Source: Marinoscillum sp. 108
Lineage (GTDB): Bacteria; Bacteroidota; Bacteroidia; Cytophagales; Cyclobacteriaceae
DNA: 64,000 nt
Reading direction: 5' to 3'
Assembly (NCBI RefSeq): GCF_902506655.1
Contig: NZ_LR734808.1
Span: forward strand, 3,656,501 to 3,720,500
The notes beneath the pieces are model-generated. The model was not told the DNA's origin. It searched no databases and worked only from the letters and a program-made list of their open reading frames with translations. Within the stretch, counting starts at the first letter, position 1; each line of letters opens with the position of its first letter. Shown one piece after another: positions 34,575 through 44,192 of this stretch. The position numbers and the translations under genes are program-made.

Positions 34575-37361
34575 TTACTGACCAAAGAAATCCTGGAAGC
34601 TTCGTCGCTTTTCGATTTTCAAATCCTGTAGAAGCGCTGATTTTGGTCGAATGATGAGACTAAACGATTGGTACCTGCCAAAAGGTACCCACGAGAAGTT
34701 GAGCGTCCAGCAGTGCAGATCACGGGCCACTCCTATATTAGTTTGAGTAAAATCCTTGTTTTTGATATCATACCCAGAGTTGAAAGTGATCTGCGTTTTG
34801 TCTGTGAGACCCAATGTACCACTGAACTGAACACCATGGCTGGAGATGAGCGCATCATCCAGTCCGTTTTTGGTTCGGTTCACATTATAGGCCACTCGAA
34901 GAGACCAAGGCACATTGAAGTCCACATATGCCTCCGGATTTTGCTTGATGTATTCTTTTTCGTCTTCTGTGCCAAACGGACTTCTGTCTATTGCCGCGCC
35001 ATCGTCAGCAAATGCACTGCGGTCATTGGGGTTGCTATTTGGATTATCATTGGATTCTTTGGATCCCTTAGGCTTTAGCGAGAAACTCACCTGGGAGCTC
35101 AGGGTTCTCAATGTGCCTATTCCTTCGCCGTTATTCCAGGCATAGCGGTCTATTTTTTGTCCGGAGGAGGTTCCGTCTTCAATGTAGAGGTAAGGGTCAT
35201 AGGCACCACTCAGGGTGAGGTTTACCTTTTGATTGAAAAAGCTTGTTCTGGCATTCCAGTTGATGTTGCTCAGTCGAAAGGAGTCTGCAGCGAAGTTGTA
35301 CCCACTGTTGACGGAAAGGTTCTCAAATATTTTCACTTTTTTGAATTCATTGACTGAGTCTTTCCTTGCCCGTACTTTCATTTCCAGGTTGTTGGTGAGG
35401 CCGAAACTCACTGTCCGACTTTCATTGCCTGATGGACTTCCGTAAGCGAAATTCTGATATTTGGATAACCGTTTCGTTCGCCCTAGGGTATCCATCTGTA
35501 CCGTTTCATATACTCCGTATTTTTCATCACCAAAGTCTGGGTTGTAGCTGAAGGATAGGCTGGGAGTCATTACATGGCGGATGGCTTCTATACCAGCAAT
35601 ACCCCTCACATAGTACATCCCGTACATCCGGGTATTGACGGAAGCGCCGGAGCTCCAGCTGCCAGCTCTTGAAAAGCCCTCTACGGTATCTACTCTCACG
35701 CCATTTTGCTCAGGCACAAAAGTGTAGTCCAGTTCACGGGTATACCATACCTCCTGATAGTTAAAGCTGGGGCTTACTGTGAAGTACTTTAGAAGGTTAA
35801 AAGACGTAGAGACCGGAATAGTGTGCTTTCCTCCAATTTTCGACCGGTCATAGATATCTCCCAGGTTCTCTATATTCAGCTTGATTGGGTCTTCGTCTTC
35901 TGTGACATTACCGTTAATGGGGGTAAAACCTAACGCAGTTGGTGATACAGGTGAGTTGCTGATTTCATTTTTGGCCACGAAATTATGGCTAAAGCTTATT
36001 TTGGCGATCGGTGAATTGGAGGACTTAACCACATTTTTGAAGGGGTACATCCTGTTCATGTTCAGCGCAAAATCAGGCAAACTCATGTTGTAGATGCCTG
36101 ACTGTATGTTCTGTCTTTGCCTAAAGGTAGAGGACATATTGAATGGGATACGCTGAAACTTCTGACTATAGCTCAGGCTAGATTGAAACTCAGAACTGAT
36201 GCTTTGCTGTGGATTGTAGATAGCGACGTTATTGTTGGTATTAAATCCTCTTGTACCACCATTGACAGATGCGCTGAAGCTGGAATTGCCTCGGGTCTCT
36301 GGGCGATGACTCCATCGGATCCAGAAGTCGTTGGTTTCATTGGGCACAGTTTCTGTTTCGGTGACGTTCTTGTTGTAAGCAAAATTCATAGACCCATTGA
36401 ATTTGTACCTCACCTTATAGTTGGTGGTGGCATCAAGCGCGTACCCCCCTTTGGAGTACACATCACCGGTCAGTTTCAGGTCAAAGTACTCACTGAAGCC
36501 AAAATAATACCCACCCCCTCTTAGGAAAAAACCTCTTCGGGTCTCTTCACCATAAGACGGAAAAACGATGCCTGAAGCTTTTTGGCGAGGTTGGGGGAAC
36601 ATCCCGAAAGGAAACCACAACGGCGTGGGGACTTCTCTAAACTTAAGATTGAAGGGCCCAGACACCACTTTGTTTCCAGGAATCACTTTGATTTTCTCCG
36701 ACTTGATGAAAAAGTGAGGATCTGACAAGTTGCAGGTGGTGTATTTGGCTCCTTTGATGAAGAGTTCGTTCTCTTCATTTTTTTTCACATCCTCCCCATG
36801 CATGATGGCTCCATCCTGCTCCGTGATTACGCCCTTAATAATGGCCCTCTTGGTCTTGAAATTGTAAAGGATATCATCCGTTTCATAAACACTCCCGCCT
36901 TGAGAAAAGACCGGTTTTCCACGCTTTCTTCCCAGTGTATCCAATGTGTATTTCGACTTAATGTTTCGCTCATTCCAGTCGATCGTGGTTTGGTCAGATT
37001 CTAAGGTGATGCTGCCGTAATCTATGTGGGTGTTGCCATAAAGAAAGAGTCTCCTATCCTCAATCTCGAAGATCATGGAATCTTTGGCAGTATAGTTGAT
37101 AGTGGTTTCTATGTCATTTTTTTTAGAGGCTTTTTTGGAGGGAGCCGCTAAGGAATCAGGAGGTGCGATGAGGGAGTCTGCAGGCATCAGTGCCAGGCGG
37201 GAACTATCGTTGGCCTGTATGAAGTCTGAACCGGTAAATTCGAGCTCAGGATTGGAGCCAACCAGGCCCTTATCAGTGGACTCAGTGGAGGTAGAATCAA
37301 CTTGCGCCTGTAATCGAATAACAATCGATAAAAAAATAGTCACTAGCGCAATTCTCCTCAA
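34575..37361 (-). CDS. lptD: LptD-like LPS assembly outer-membrane protein
   Basis: The 928-residue protein has a signal peptide (MRRIALVTIFLSIVIRLQAQ, cleaved near residue 20). An OstA/LptA-like N-terminal jellyroll follows (about residues 95-240; FLYGNTHIDYGSITLESDQ) with VPTPLWFPFGMFPQPRQKA, and then a long beta-barrel region. This is the Bacteroidota type of LptD that places LPS in the outer leaflet. The first codon is TTG. It is divergent from an amidase and MlaD-type gene pair, which is a conserved envelope neighbourhood in the phylum. Confidence 0.88.
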   Translation of the reverse strand: MRRIALVTIFLSIVIRLQAQVDSTSTESTDKGLVGSNPELEFTGSDFIQANDSSRLALMPADSLIAPPDSLAAPSKKASKKNDIETTINYTAKDSMIFEIEDRRLFLYGNTHIDYGSITLESDQTTIDWNERNIKSKYTLDTLGRKRGKPVFSQGGSVYETDDILYNFKTKRAIIKGVITEQDGAIMHGEDVKKNEENELFIKGAKYTTCNLSDPHFFIKSEKIKVIPGNKVVSGPFNLKFREVPTPLWFPFGMFPQPRQKASGIVFPSYGEETRRGFFLRGGGYYFGFSEYFDLKLTGDVYSKGGYALDATTNYKVRYKFNGSMNFAYNKNVTETETVPNETNDFWIRWSHRPETRGNSSFSASVNGGTRGFNTNNNVAIYNPQQSISSEFQSSLSYSQKFQRIPFNMSSTFRQRQNIQSGIYNMSLPDFALNMNRMYPFKNVVKSSNSPIAKISFSHNFVAKNEISNSPVSPTALGFTPINGNVTEDEDPIKLNIENLGDIYDRSKIGGKHTIPVSTSFNLLKYFTVSPSFNYQEVWYTRELDYTFVPEQNGVRVDTVEGFSRAGSWSSGASVNTRMYGMYYVRGIAGIEAIRHVMTPSLSFSYNPDFGDEKYGVYETVQMDTLGRTKRLSKYQNFAYGSPSGNESRTVSFGLTNNLEMKVRARKDSVNEFKKVKIFENLSVNSGYNFAADSFRLSNINWNARTSFFNQKVNLTLSGAYDPYLYIEDGTSSGQKIDRYAWNNGEGIGTLRTLSSQVSFSLKPKGSKESNDNPNSNPNDRSAFADDGAAIDRSPFGTEDEKEYIKQNPEAYVDFNVPWSLRVAYNVNRTKNGLDDALISSHGVQFSGTLGLTDKTQITFNSGYDIKNKDFTQTNIGVARDLHCWTLNFSWVPFGRYQSFSLIIRPKSALLQDLKIEKRRSFQDFFGQ

Positions 37362-37440
37362 GCCGACAGATTTTATTAACTGGTTAAAAATTTACAATTT
37401 TGCGTAAAATTATGGGAATTTAAGATATAACCGAGTAGGC

Positions 37441-38223
37441 ATGAGAAATATTGTAATTCCATTTGGCATTTCTATACTGCTGGTGCTGGGCTCCTTTAAT
37501 ACCGTAGGTATTACCAAGTACAAAGTGCGGAAGATTGTGATTGATCCCGGACATGGAGGAAAAGATCCGGGTACGCATGGCAACATCTCAAAGGAAAAAG
37601 ACATTGCACTGAAAATTGCTCTGGAGGTGGGGCGCGTGATTAATGATAATCTCCCGGATGTGGAGGTGATTTATACGCGTACCGACGATAGCTTCCCGAA
37701 GCTCCATGAGCGGTCTAACCTGGCCAATAAGAAGGATGTGGATCTTTTCATTTCTATTCACGCCAACTGGGTGTCTAATCCGAGTATTTATGGGACAGAG
37801 ACTTATGTGATGGGGGTGCAGAATACCGCCGGGAATTTCGAAGTGGCAAAGCGTGAGAACTCCGTAATTCTATTGGAAGACAACTACGAAACCAAATACG
37901 ATGGTTTCAACCCCGAGTCACCAGACTCGTATATTCTTTTTTCACTGACTCAGTCAGCCTTCCAGGAGAGGAGCCTCAGACTGGCTGGCCTGATAGAAGA
38001 TCAGTTTAAGAATAGAGTGGGAAGAAAGAGCCGGGGTGTCAAGCAATCCAGTTTATGGGTGCTTTGGAACACCGCTATGCCGAGTGTTTTGGTCGAAGTG
38101 GGGTATCTTAGCAATGAAAAAGAAGAGAAGGAGCTTAATGATCCACTCAATCAGGTTTACATTGCATCCGGTATTTACAGAGCCTTTCGTGATTATAAAA
38201 TGGAACTAGAGTCCATGAACTAA
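37441..38223 (+). CDS. N-acetylmuramoyl-L-alanine amidase (Amidase_3)
   Basis: The 260-residue protein has a signal anchor (about residues 3-22). The zinc-amidase motifs are IVIDPGHGGKDPGTHG (His), SKEKDIALKIALEVG (Glu), DLFISIHANW (His) and VLVEVGYLSNEKEE (catalytic Glu). It cuts the amide bond between MurNAc and the stem peptide during cell separation or wall remodelling. The MlaD-type gene follows after 17 bp. Confidence 0.94.
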   Translation: MRNIVIPFGISILLVLGSFNTVGITKYKVRKIVIDPGHGGKDPGTHGNISKEKDIALKIALEVGRVINDNLPDVEVIYTRTDDSFPKLHERSNLANKKDVDLFISIHANWVSNPSIYGTETYVMGVQNTAGNFEVAKRENSVILLEDNYETKYDGFNPESPDSYILFSLTQSAFQERSLRLAGLIEDQFKNRVGRKSRGVKQSSLWVLWNTAMPSVLVEVGYLSNEKEEKELNDPLNQVYIASGIYRAFRDYKMELESMN

Positions 38224-38240
38224 TAAACTAATGCCTTAGC

Positions 38241-39173
38241 ATGTCAAAAGAATTTAAAGTAGGTCTCATAGCGCTTGTCACAGGTGTACTTTTATATTAT
38301 GGTTTCAATTTTCTAAAGGGGATAGATTTCTTCTCACCTACGCATAAATACTATGCCGTCTACGATAATGTGGATGGACTCAATAAGTCAAACCCCGTTA
38401 TCATCAATGGACTTACAGTGGGGCGGGTTAGCCGCATCAGGCTGTTGCAAAATCAGGGCAATCTTATTTTGGTAGAGTTGGATATTGACGAAACCATTAC
38501 CTTGGGAGATTCCACCGTGGCATCCCTGATGAATACCGATTTTCTAGGGAGTAAAGGCATTGTACTGACCGTGGGGCCTCTCAATAATCCGATACAGCCC
38601 GGAGATACCCTTACGTCATATGTAGACAAGGGACTTAATGAGATTTTGGCCAGCGCAGAGCCTGTGGCCAGTAATCTGAACACAACCATCACCAGGGTGA
38701 ATGAGATCCTTATCGGTCTTAAAGGAAGCGGAGAGAAGATCAATGCCACGATAGAGGAAGTGCGCAAAACCACTGTGAGCGTAAATGAGATTATTTCGGA
38801 GAATCAGGCTGAACTGGCGGTGATCATGACCCGGACTGCGATACTTATTCAAACACTGAATACCAAATTGGATAAAATAGACCCGATTCTGGTGAAAACA
38901 GGAGGGGTTTTGGACTCATTGAGTAACCTCGAAATCAACCAGACCCTCGCTTCTATCCGTGGGGCAGTGGACAACCTGAATGTAACGATCAATGAAATCA
39001 AAAGCGAGGAAGGTACGCTCGGAAAACTGATCAGCGATGACTCCTTGTACAACAACATAAACCAGACCATGACCGATCTGGATAAACTGATTCTTCATAT
39101 GGATCAGTATCCCAAGCACTTTTTCTCGCCTTTGGGCAAGAGCCATAAGAAAGTGATGGAAGACATGAAATGA
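38241..39173 (+). CDS. MlaD / MCE family lipid-transport protein
   Basis: The 310-residue protein has an N-terminal membrane anchor (about residues 7-25) and one MCE domain (about residues 37-115; YAVYDNVDGLNKSNPVIING and GSKGIVLTVGP). A long C-terminal helical region rich in Asn, Ile and Thr follows, as in MCE proteins that form a tunnel across the periplasm. It should carry phospholipids between membranes. No MlaE/MlaF genes are in the window. Ends in a terminator. Confidence 0.9.
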   Translation: MSKEFKVGLIALVTGVLLYYGFNFLKGIDFFSPTHKYYAVYDNVDGLNKSNPVIINGLTVGRVSRIRLLQNQGNLILVELDIDETITLGDSTVASLMNTDFLGSKGIVLTVGPLNNPIQPGDTLTSYVDKGLNEILASAEPVASNLNTTITRVNEILIGLKGSGEKINATIEEVRKTTVSVNEIISENQAELAVIMTRTAILIQTLNTKLDKIDPILVKTGGVLDSLSNLEINQTLASIRGAVDNLNVTINEIKSEEGTLGKLISDDSLYNNINQTMTDLDKLILHMDQYPKHFFSPLGKSHKKVMEDMK

Positions 39174-39197
39174 GGGGGTTAGTCACCCCCTTTTTTT
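39173..39197 (+). terminator. Rho-independent terminator after the MlaD-type gene
   Basis: GAGGGGG and CCCCCT pair around a short loop and are followed by seven T residues. The stem begins at the stop codon of the mlaD-like gene. Confidence 0.82.
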
Positions 39198-39226
39198 AAT
39201 TATCCTTAACACCCCAAATTATCTTT

Positions 39227-40855
39227 ATGGATATTAAATTCAACAAAAACGAGGATTCAAATAAACAACTGATCTCCGAACTTCACCGAAAGCTCAAAAA
39301 AGTGCATGTAGGTGGGGGCGAAGGAAAAATCGAGAAACTTCACCAAAAAGGGAAATTATCAGCCAGAGAACGCATTGCACTCTTGGTGGATTCCATGGGC
39401 ACTTTTCTGGAGGTGGGCGCTTTTGCAGCAGATGGAATGTACGAGGAGTGGGGTGGATGTCCTTCCGCAGGAGTGGTTACTGGCCTGGGAGTAGTGTCCG
39501 GCAGGCAGTGTGTGATCGTAGCCAATGATGCCACCGTGAAGGCAGGAGCGTGGTTTCCCATGACTGCCAAAAAAAACCTGAGAGCGCAGGAGATAGCCAT
39601 AGAGAATAAGCTTCCGATCATCTACCTGGTGGACAGCGCCGGCGTGTTTCTGCCTATGCAGGACGAGATATTTCCTGACAAAGAACATTTTGGTCGGCAG
39701 TTTAGAAACAATGCGCGCATGTCTTCAGAGGGGATCATCCAGATAGCGGCCATTATGGGCAGCTGCGTGGCTGGTGGAGCTTATTTGCCCATCATGTCAG
39801 ATGAGGCTATGATTGTGGATAAAACCGGATCTATTTTTCTGGCTGGGAGCTACCTGGTCAAAGCCGCCGTTGGGGAGGATGTGGACAATGAAACACTTGG
39901 TGGGGCTACTACCCACTGCGAGATATCCGGTGTTACAGACAATAAATACCCTGGGGATAAAGAGTGCCTGGAGGCGATCCGAAATATTTTTGACCGGATT
40001 GGTCATTTCGAAAAGGCAGGATTTAATCGGGCGGAACCCAAGCCACCCAAGGAAGATCCCAAAGAAATTTATGGGCTTTTTCCGAATGATCGGAACACGC
40101 CGTACGATATGTTGGAGATCATCAAGCGGCTCGTGGATGATTCGGACTTTGAGCAATACAAGGAGCTCTATGGCAAAACCATCCTTTGTGGTTATGGTCG
40201 CATAGATGGCTGGAGTGTGGGTATTGTGGCCAATCAGCGGACGGTGGTCAAGACCAAGAAGGGCGAGATGCAGATGGGTGGGGTGATCTATAGTGACTCT
40301 GCGGATAAGGCTGCGCGCTTTATTATGAATTGCAATCAGCGAAAGATTCCATTGGTGTTTCTACACGATGTGAATGGGTTCATGGTGGGCAGCCGGTCTG
40401 AGCATGGAGGTATCATCAAAGATGGCGCTAAGATGGTGAACGCAGTATCAAATTCCGTGGTACCAAAGTTTAGCATCATCCTGGGGTCGTCTTATGGCGC
40501 GGGTAATTATGCCATGTGTGGCAAGGCCTTTGATCCGAGACTTATTTATGCCTGGCCAAATGCTCAAATAGCCGTAATGAGTGGTAAATCAGCCGCCAAA
40601 ACCCTCCTGCAAATCAAGGTATCTACCATGAAAGCCAAAGGGAAAGTGATTTCTGATGAAGACCAGCAGACCATGCTGGATGAGATTACAGATTCTTATG
40701 AAGCCAAGCTCAGTCCGTATTATGCGGCTTCCCAGCTATGGGTAGATGGCATCATCGATCCCCTGGAAACACGTCGGGTAATATCTACCGGGATTGCGGC
40801 AGCGGATCATGCTAAAATTGAAAAACCCATGAACGTAGGGGTTATTCAAACTTAA
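39227..40855 (+). CDS. Acyl-CoA carboxylase carboxyltransferase (beta) subunit
   Basis: The 542-residue protein has two crotonase-like carboxyltransferase halves. The visible features are GAGWFPMTAKKNLRAQEIA with IIYLVDSAGVFLPMQDE in the first half, and IPLVFLHDVNGFMVGSRSE with SSYGAGNYAMCGKAFDPR in the second. The family joins CO2 from biotin to propionyl-, methylcrotonyl- or geranyl-CoA. The layout favours methylcrotonyl-type, but this cannot be fixed. No biotin carboxylase subunit is adjacent. Confidence 0.92.
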   Translation: MDIKFNKNEDSNKQLISELHRKLKKVHVGGGEGKIEKLHQKGKLSARERIALLVDSMGTFLEVGAFAADGMYEEWGGCPSAGVVTGLGVVSGRQCVIVANDATVKAGAWFPMTAKKNLRAQEIAIENKLPIIYLVDSAGVFLPMQDEIFPDKEHFGRQFRNNARMSSEGIIQIAAIMGSCVAGGAYLPIMSDEAMIVDKTGSIFLAGSYLVKAAVGEDVDNETLGGATTHCEISGVTDNKYPGDKECLEAIRNIFDRIGHFEKAGFNRAEPKPPKEDPKEIYGLFPNDRNTPYDMLEIIKRLVDDSDFEQYKELYGKTILCGYGRIDGWSVGIVANQRTVVKTKKGEMQMGGVIYSDSADKAARFIMNCNQRKIPLVFLHDVNGFMVGSRSEHGGIIKDGAKMVNAVSNSVVPKFSIILGSSYGAGNYAMCGKAFDPRLIYAWPNAQIAVMSGKSAAKTLLQIKVSTMKAKGKVISDEDQQTMLDEITDSYEAKLSPYYAASQLWVDGIIDPLETRRVISTGIAAADHAKIEKPMNVGVIQT

Positions 40856-40928
40856 GGTGGGTGGATTGCCCGATTCATGTGATAAGAATTATTAATTTCG
40901 TCTTTTATAATCCTACTTTTAGAAAGAA

Positions 40929-41783
40929 TTGATCAAGGAAAGCGAACTTAAAGCACTGGTAACCCTACTGGAAGATGATGACGAGGAGATTATCTCTCAT
41001 GTAGAAAAGAAGCTGATGGAAATTGGAACGGGTGTGATACCCTTGTTGGAGCAGGAGTGGGAAACTAATTTTAATCCGCTCATTCAGCGCCGGATAGAGG
41101 ACCTCATTCATACGCTGCAGTTTGAGCTTTTTCAGGAGCGTCTGGAGGATTGGAAGGTAAACCGCGAAGATGATTTGCTGGAGGGGTTGTGGTTAGTAGC
41201 TACCTATCAGTATCCTGATCTTGATTTGGAGGAGCTTCGTCAGCAGGTCCATCAACTCTATGTGGAAGTCTGGCGGGAGTTCAGAGAAGATCTCAATCCT
41301 TTTGATCAGGTGCGGGTGATGAACAGTGTTTTGTTTAATCGCTTCAAATTCAGAGCCAATACCAAGAACTTTCATTCCCCGGCCAATAGCATGGTGAATG
41401 CTGTGCTGGAGTCTAAAAAAGGAAATCCGATTTCCCTTTGCGCTGTATATCTACTGATCGCCCGCAAGCTGGATTTACCTATTTATGGGGTAAATCTGCC
41501 CAACCTTTTCATCCTGACTTACCGTAGCCAGCAGTCTGATTTCTACATTAATGTGTTCAATAAGGGCCTGATCTTCTCCAAGGAGGATATTGACAACTAT
41601 CTGGATCATCTGGACATTCCTCCGCAGGAGATTTTCTACGACCCCTGTCCGAATATCGATATCGTGTTGCGATGCTTGCGCAACCTCATTGTCTCATTTG
41701 AGAAGCTGGGAGATTACCACAAGAGCGATGAGATCAAAACAGTTTTGACCAAACTGGACGATAAAAACATCGGGTTCCCTTAA
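40929..41783 (+). CDS. Transglutaminase-like (SirB1-type) protein
   Basis: The 284-residue protein has an N-terminal HEAT-like helical part and a transglutaminase-like core (about residues 95-230). Its candidate nucleophile is Cys in GNPISLCAVYLLIARKLDLP, as in the SirB1/Transglut_core2 family. Function is not established; a role in proteolysis or cross-linking is only suggested by the fold. The start is TTG at 40929 after AGAAAGAA; no ATG lies in a suitable position. Confidence 0.78.
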   Translation: MIKESELKALVTLLEDDDEEIISHVEKKLMEIGTGVIPLLEQEWETNFNPLIQRRIEDLIHTLQFELFQERLEDWKVNREDDLLEGLWLVATYQYPDLDLEELRQQVHQLYVEVWREFREDLNPFDQVRVMNSVLFNRFKFRANTKNFHSPANSMVNAVLESKKGNPISLCAVYLLIARKLDLPIYGVNLPNLFILTYRSQQSDFYINVFNKGLIFSKEDIDNYLDHLDIPPQEIFYDPCPNIDIVLRCLRNLIVSFEKLGDYHKSDEIKTVLTKLDDKNIGFP

Positions 41784-41803
41784 TTATCCAAAAGCCATGG
41801 GCC

Positions 41804-41852
41804 AAAAGCTAAAAGCTAAAAGCTAAAAGCCCAAGCCCAAAGGCTAAAGGCT
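41804..41852. repeat. Short tandem AAAAGCT repeats
   Basis: Three perfect AAAAGCT copies in a row (41804-41824) are followed by degenerate copies (AAAAGCC, CAAGCCC, AAAGGCT twice). The tract fills the gap between the transglutaminase-like gene and the convergent phosphopantetheinyl transferase and runs into the last codons of the latter. Slippage here could change the C-terminus. Confidence 0.8.
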
Positions 41853-42449
41853 ATATGCCAAAAAATAGTCTCTTACGGCCTCATAGTGGATTCTGTAGTG
41901 TAGCTCCATCTGATCCTTTTGGATGATTCCGTTCATCACACTGTCCGTTTCAAACTCAATGAAAGTTTCATCCCGCATGCTCAGCTTCCGGCGACCGTAG
42001 ATTTTGTAAAGCACTTCTTTACCACACCAGATGGCACATAGCTTTTGGAGATTATCCCGGTATTCGATCTCGCGTTCATTGATAAACTTGTCCTGTATTT
42101 TGATCAGCTTGTTACGGGCACGTTCCAGGTCTATACCACAAGGATTGTGCAGGTGGATCATGGCTGCCGCCATGGGGAAAGAGTGCGAAATGGAGATTTC
42201 AGCAGTAGATCCGATCAGAAAGGGTTTACCGGACTCATTGGGTGTGAGTCCCCGGTACTTCAGCGCAAACTGTGCACACAGGTTTTGGATGAGAATCCTC
42301 CCAACGATCCATTCAGCCAGCCTTGTAGGGTTCAGCCCTTCGGGTACGTCTTCTTTGATCAATCCCAAAAGAACCTGATTGGTTTCTTGAATGTTCCACA
42401 CTGCGTAGGCAGAATATGGGCTGATTGGTTTAGATAATAACAATGGCAT
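41844..42449 (-). CDS. 4'-phosphopantetheinyl transferase superfamily protein
   Basis: The 201-residue protein has the two magnesium/CoA motifs of the Sfp type: CGIDLERARNK and IWCGKEVLYKIYG. It attaches the phosphopantetheine arm to carrier proteins of fatty acid, polyketide or peptide synthases. No carrier or synthase gene is nearby. The C-terminal codons lie in a short tandem repeat. An approximately family-sized protein. Confidence 0.88.
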   Translation of the reverse strand: MPLLLSKPISPYSAYAVWNIQETNQVLLGLIKEDVPEGLNPTRLAEWIVGRILIQNLCAQFALKYRGLTPNESGKPFLIGSTAEISISHSFPMAAAMIHLHNPCGIDLERARNKLIKIQDKFINEREIEYRDNLQKLCAIWCGKEVLYKIYGRRKLSMRDETFIEFETDSVMNGIIQKDQMELHYRIHYEAVRDYFLAYSL

Positions 42450-42496
42450 AGTCTATTCTGATCACCTATGGTTAATTTTACCCCAATTTATTGATT

Positions 42497-43408
42497 ATGA
42501 GTTCAATTCAGGTAAAAAAGCAGCATACTTTAACGGGGCATAAGGATAGCCTGTACACCTTGTGTGCTTACACTGATTCTGCTTTTTTCTCCGCTGGTGG
42601 AGATGGTATGGTGGTTTTATGGGACTTGAAATCTCCCGACACGGGCAAGATGATCGTGAAGGTGCCAGCCAGTGTCTATGGCATGTCATACAATAAGGAG
42701 CGGGATATATTGGTGGTCGGGCAAAACTTCAGCGGCATTCACCTGGTGGATGTAAATACAAAAAAGGAGATTGGGTCTTTGGCACTTACTACCAAAGCTA
42801 TTTTTGATATTCAGACCACCTCAGAGGCTATTTTTGTGGCCACGGGAGAGGGTGAAGTTTTTAAAATTGACTGGGACCTGCAGATTTTAGCTTCTAAAAA
42901 GTTGAGTGTGGAGAGCGCCAGGAGCATAGCAGTGTCAGCAGAAAGAAAGGAAATGGCTGTAGGGTTTAGTGACCATCATATCAGGATTTTCGACACTGAA
43001 TCTTTACAGCTGAAAAAGGAGTTTAAAGCTCATGAAATTTCTGTGTTTTCGGTTCGTTATCATCCGCAATTGCCCGTATTGATGAGCGCGAGTAGGGATG
43101 CACGGTTCAAACTCTGGGATTTGGACAATGATTATCAAATGGTGGAGGAGGTCGTGGGCCACATGTACGCCATCAATCATATAGAGTTTGGCGAATCAGG
43201 GAAGTACTTTGTGACCTGCAGTATGGACAAGTCTATCAAGGTGTGGGATGCCACTGAGTTTAAACTGCTCAAGGTGATAGATAAAGCACGGCATGCCGGG
43301 CACGCCACTTCCGTGAATAAGCTCCTTTGGATGAATTATCGCAATTGGTTAGTATCTTGTAGCGACGATCGCACGATTTCGGTTTGGGAAGTTCTTTCAG
43401 AACATTAA
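42497..43408 (+). CDS. WD40 repeat protein
   Basis: The 303-residue protein from ATG 42497 is built of WD40 repeats. Clear ones end VVLWDLK, FKLWDLD, IKVWDAT and ISVWEV, and the others are degenerate, giving about seven blades. It has no signal peptide, so it is a cytoplasmic scaffold or interaction protein. The partner is unknown. The DivIVA-domain gene begins 11 bp later, so the two are likely one operon together with folB. Confidence 0.9.
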   Translation: MSSIQVKKQHTLTGHKDSLYTLCAYTDSAFFSAGGDGMVVLWDLKSPDTGKMIVKVPASVYGMSYNKERDILVVGQNFSGIHLVDVNTKKEIGSLALTTKAIFDIQTTSEAIFVATGEGEVFKIDWDLQILASKKLSVESARSIAVSAERKEMAVGFSDHHIRIFDTESLQLKKEFKAHEISVFSVRYHPQLPVLMSASRDARFKLWDLDNDYQMVEEVVGHMYAINHIEFGESGKYFVTCSMDKSIKVWDATEFKLLKVIDKARHAGHATSVNKLLWMNYRNWLVSCSDDRTISVWEVLSEH

Positions 43409-43419
43409 TTTAGTAGCAT

Positions 43420-44190
43420 ATGAAAATCACGCCGATAGAGATAAGGCAGAAAAACTTCGAAAAGAAGCTTCGTGGGTATGACAAAGATGAAGTCAGTGCC
43501 TTTTTGCTTTCTCTTTCGAATGAATGGGAGCGGGTTTTGGATGATAATAAAGAACTCAAAATCAAGCTTGATCAGGCCGAGAAGGAAGTGAGAAAGCTGC
43601 GCGAGGTAGAGAGTTCGCTCTTCAAGACACTGAAAACCGCAGAAGACACAGGGGCCAATCTGATCGATCAGGCCAATAAGGCCTCAGAGCTTCACCTCAA
43701 AGAGACGCAAATGAACGCTGAGGCTATGATGAGTGAAGCCAAAGCCAAAGCCAAAAACCTCATAGAGAAGTCTGAAATGGAAGCCCGGCAGATGATAGAA
43801 GAAATGCAGGATGCCATCAAGGACCTGGAGCAGAACTATCGGGCGCTGGAAAATCACCGGGATAATATCATGGCGGAGTTGAAGAATTTTGCCGAGGACA
43901 TCCATGACAGGATTAATAGAACGACTAAGCAGCAGGCACCATTCAAGATGGAGGATCATACCAAGAAAGTAAAAGCACTTGTTCGTGAATCCGAAGCCTG
44001 GATCAATAAAGAGAAACTGGAAGTGAAACCGGTGAAGATGACTCCACTGAAGCAGCCGGATCTCAACAATACCCGATCTCACCGCCCGGCACCCAAGCCA
44101 GCGCCAGCTCCACCGGCAGCTAAGAAGCCTACTGAGTCTGTCAAAAGTCAATCAGGAGGGGGTTCATTTTTTGATGATTTGGAAGAGTAA
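43420..44190 (+). CDS. DivIVA domain protein
   Basis: The 256-residue protein opens with the DivIVA N-terminal domain (MKITPIEIRQKNFEKKLRGYDKDEVSAFL). A long coiled coil follows (about residues 35-170), with a Pro/Ala-rich tail (PAPKPAPAPPAAKK) and an acidic end. In Gram-positive bacteria DivIVA recognises curved membrane at poles and septum. The Bacteroidota version's role is not defined, but a place in division or envelope scaffolding is plausible. folB follows after 2 bp. Confidence 0.9.
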   Translation: MKITPIEIRQKNFEKKLRGYDKDEVSAFLLSLSNEWERVLDDNKELKIKLDQAEKEVRKLREVESSLFKTLKTAEDTGANLIDQANKASELHLKETQMNAEAMMSEAKAKAKNLIEKSEMEARQMIEEMQDAIKDLEQNYRALENHRDNIMAELKNFAEDIHDRINRTTKQQAPFKMEDHTKKVKALVRESEAWINKEKLEVKPVKMTPLKQPDLNNTRSHRPAPKPAPAPPAAKKPTESVKSQSGGGSFFDDLEE

Positions 44191-44192
44191 GG

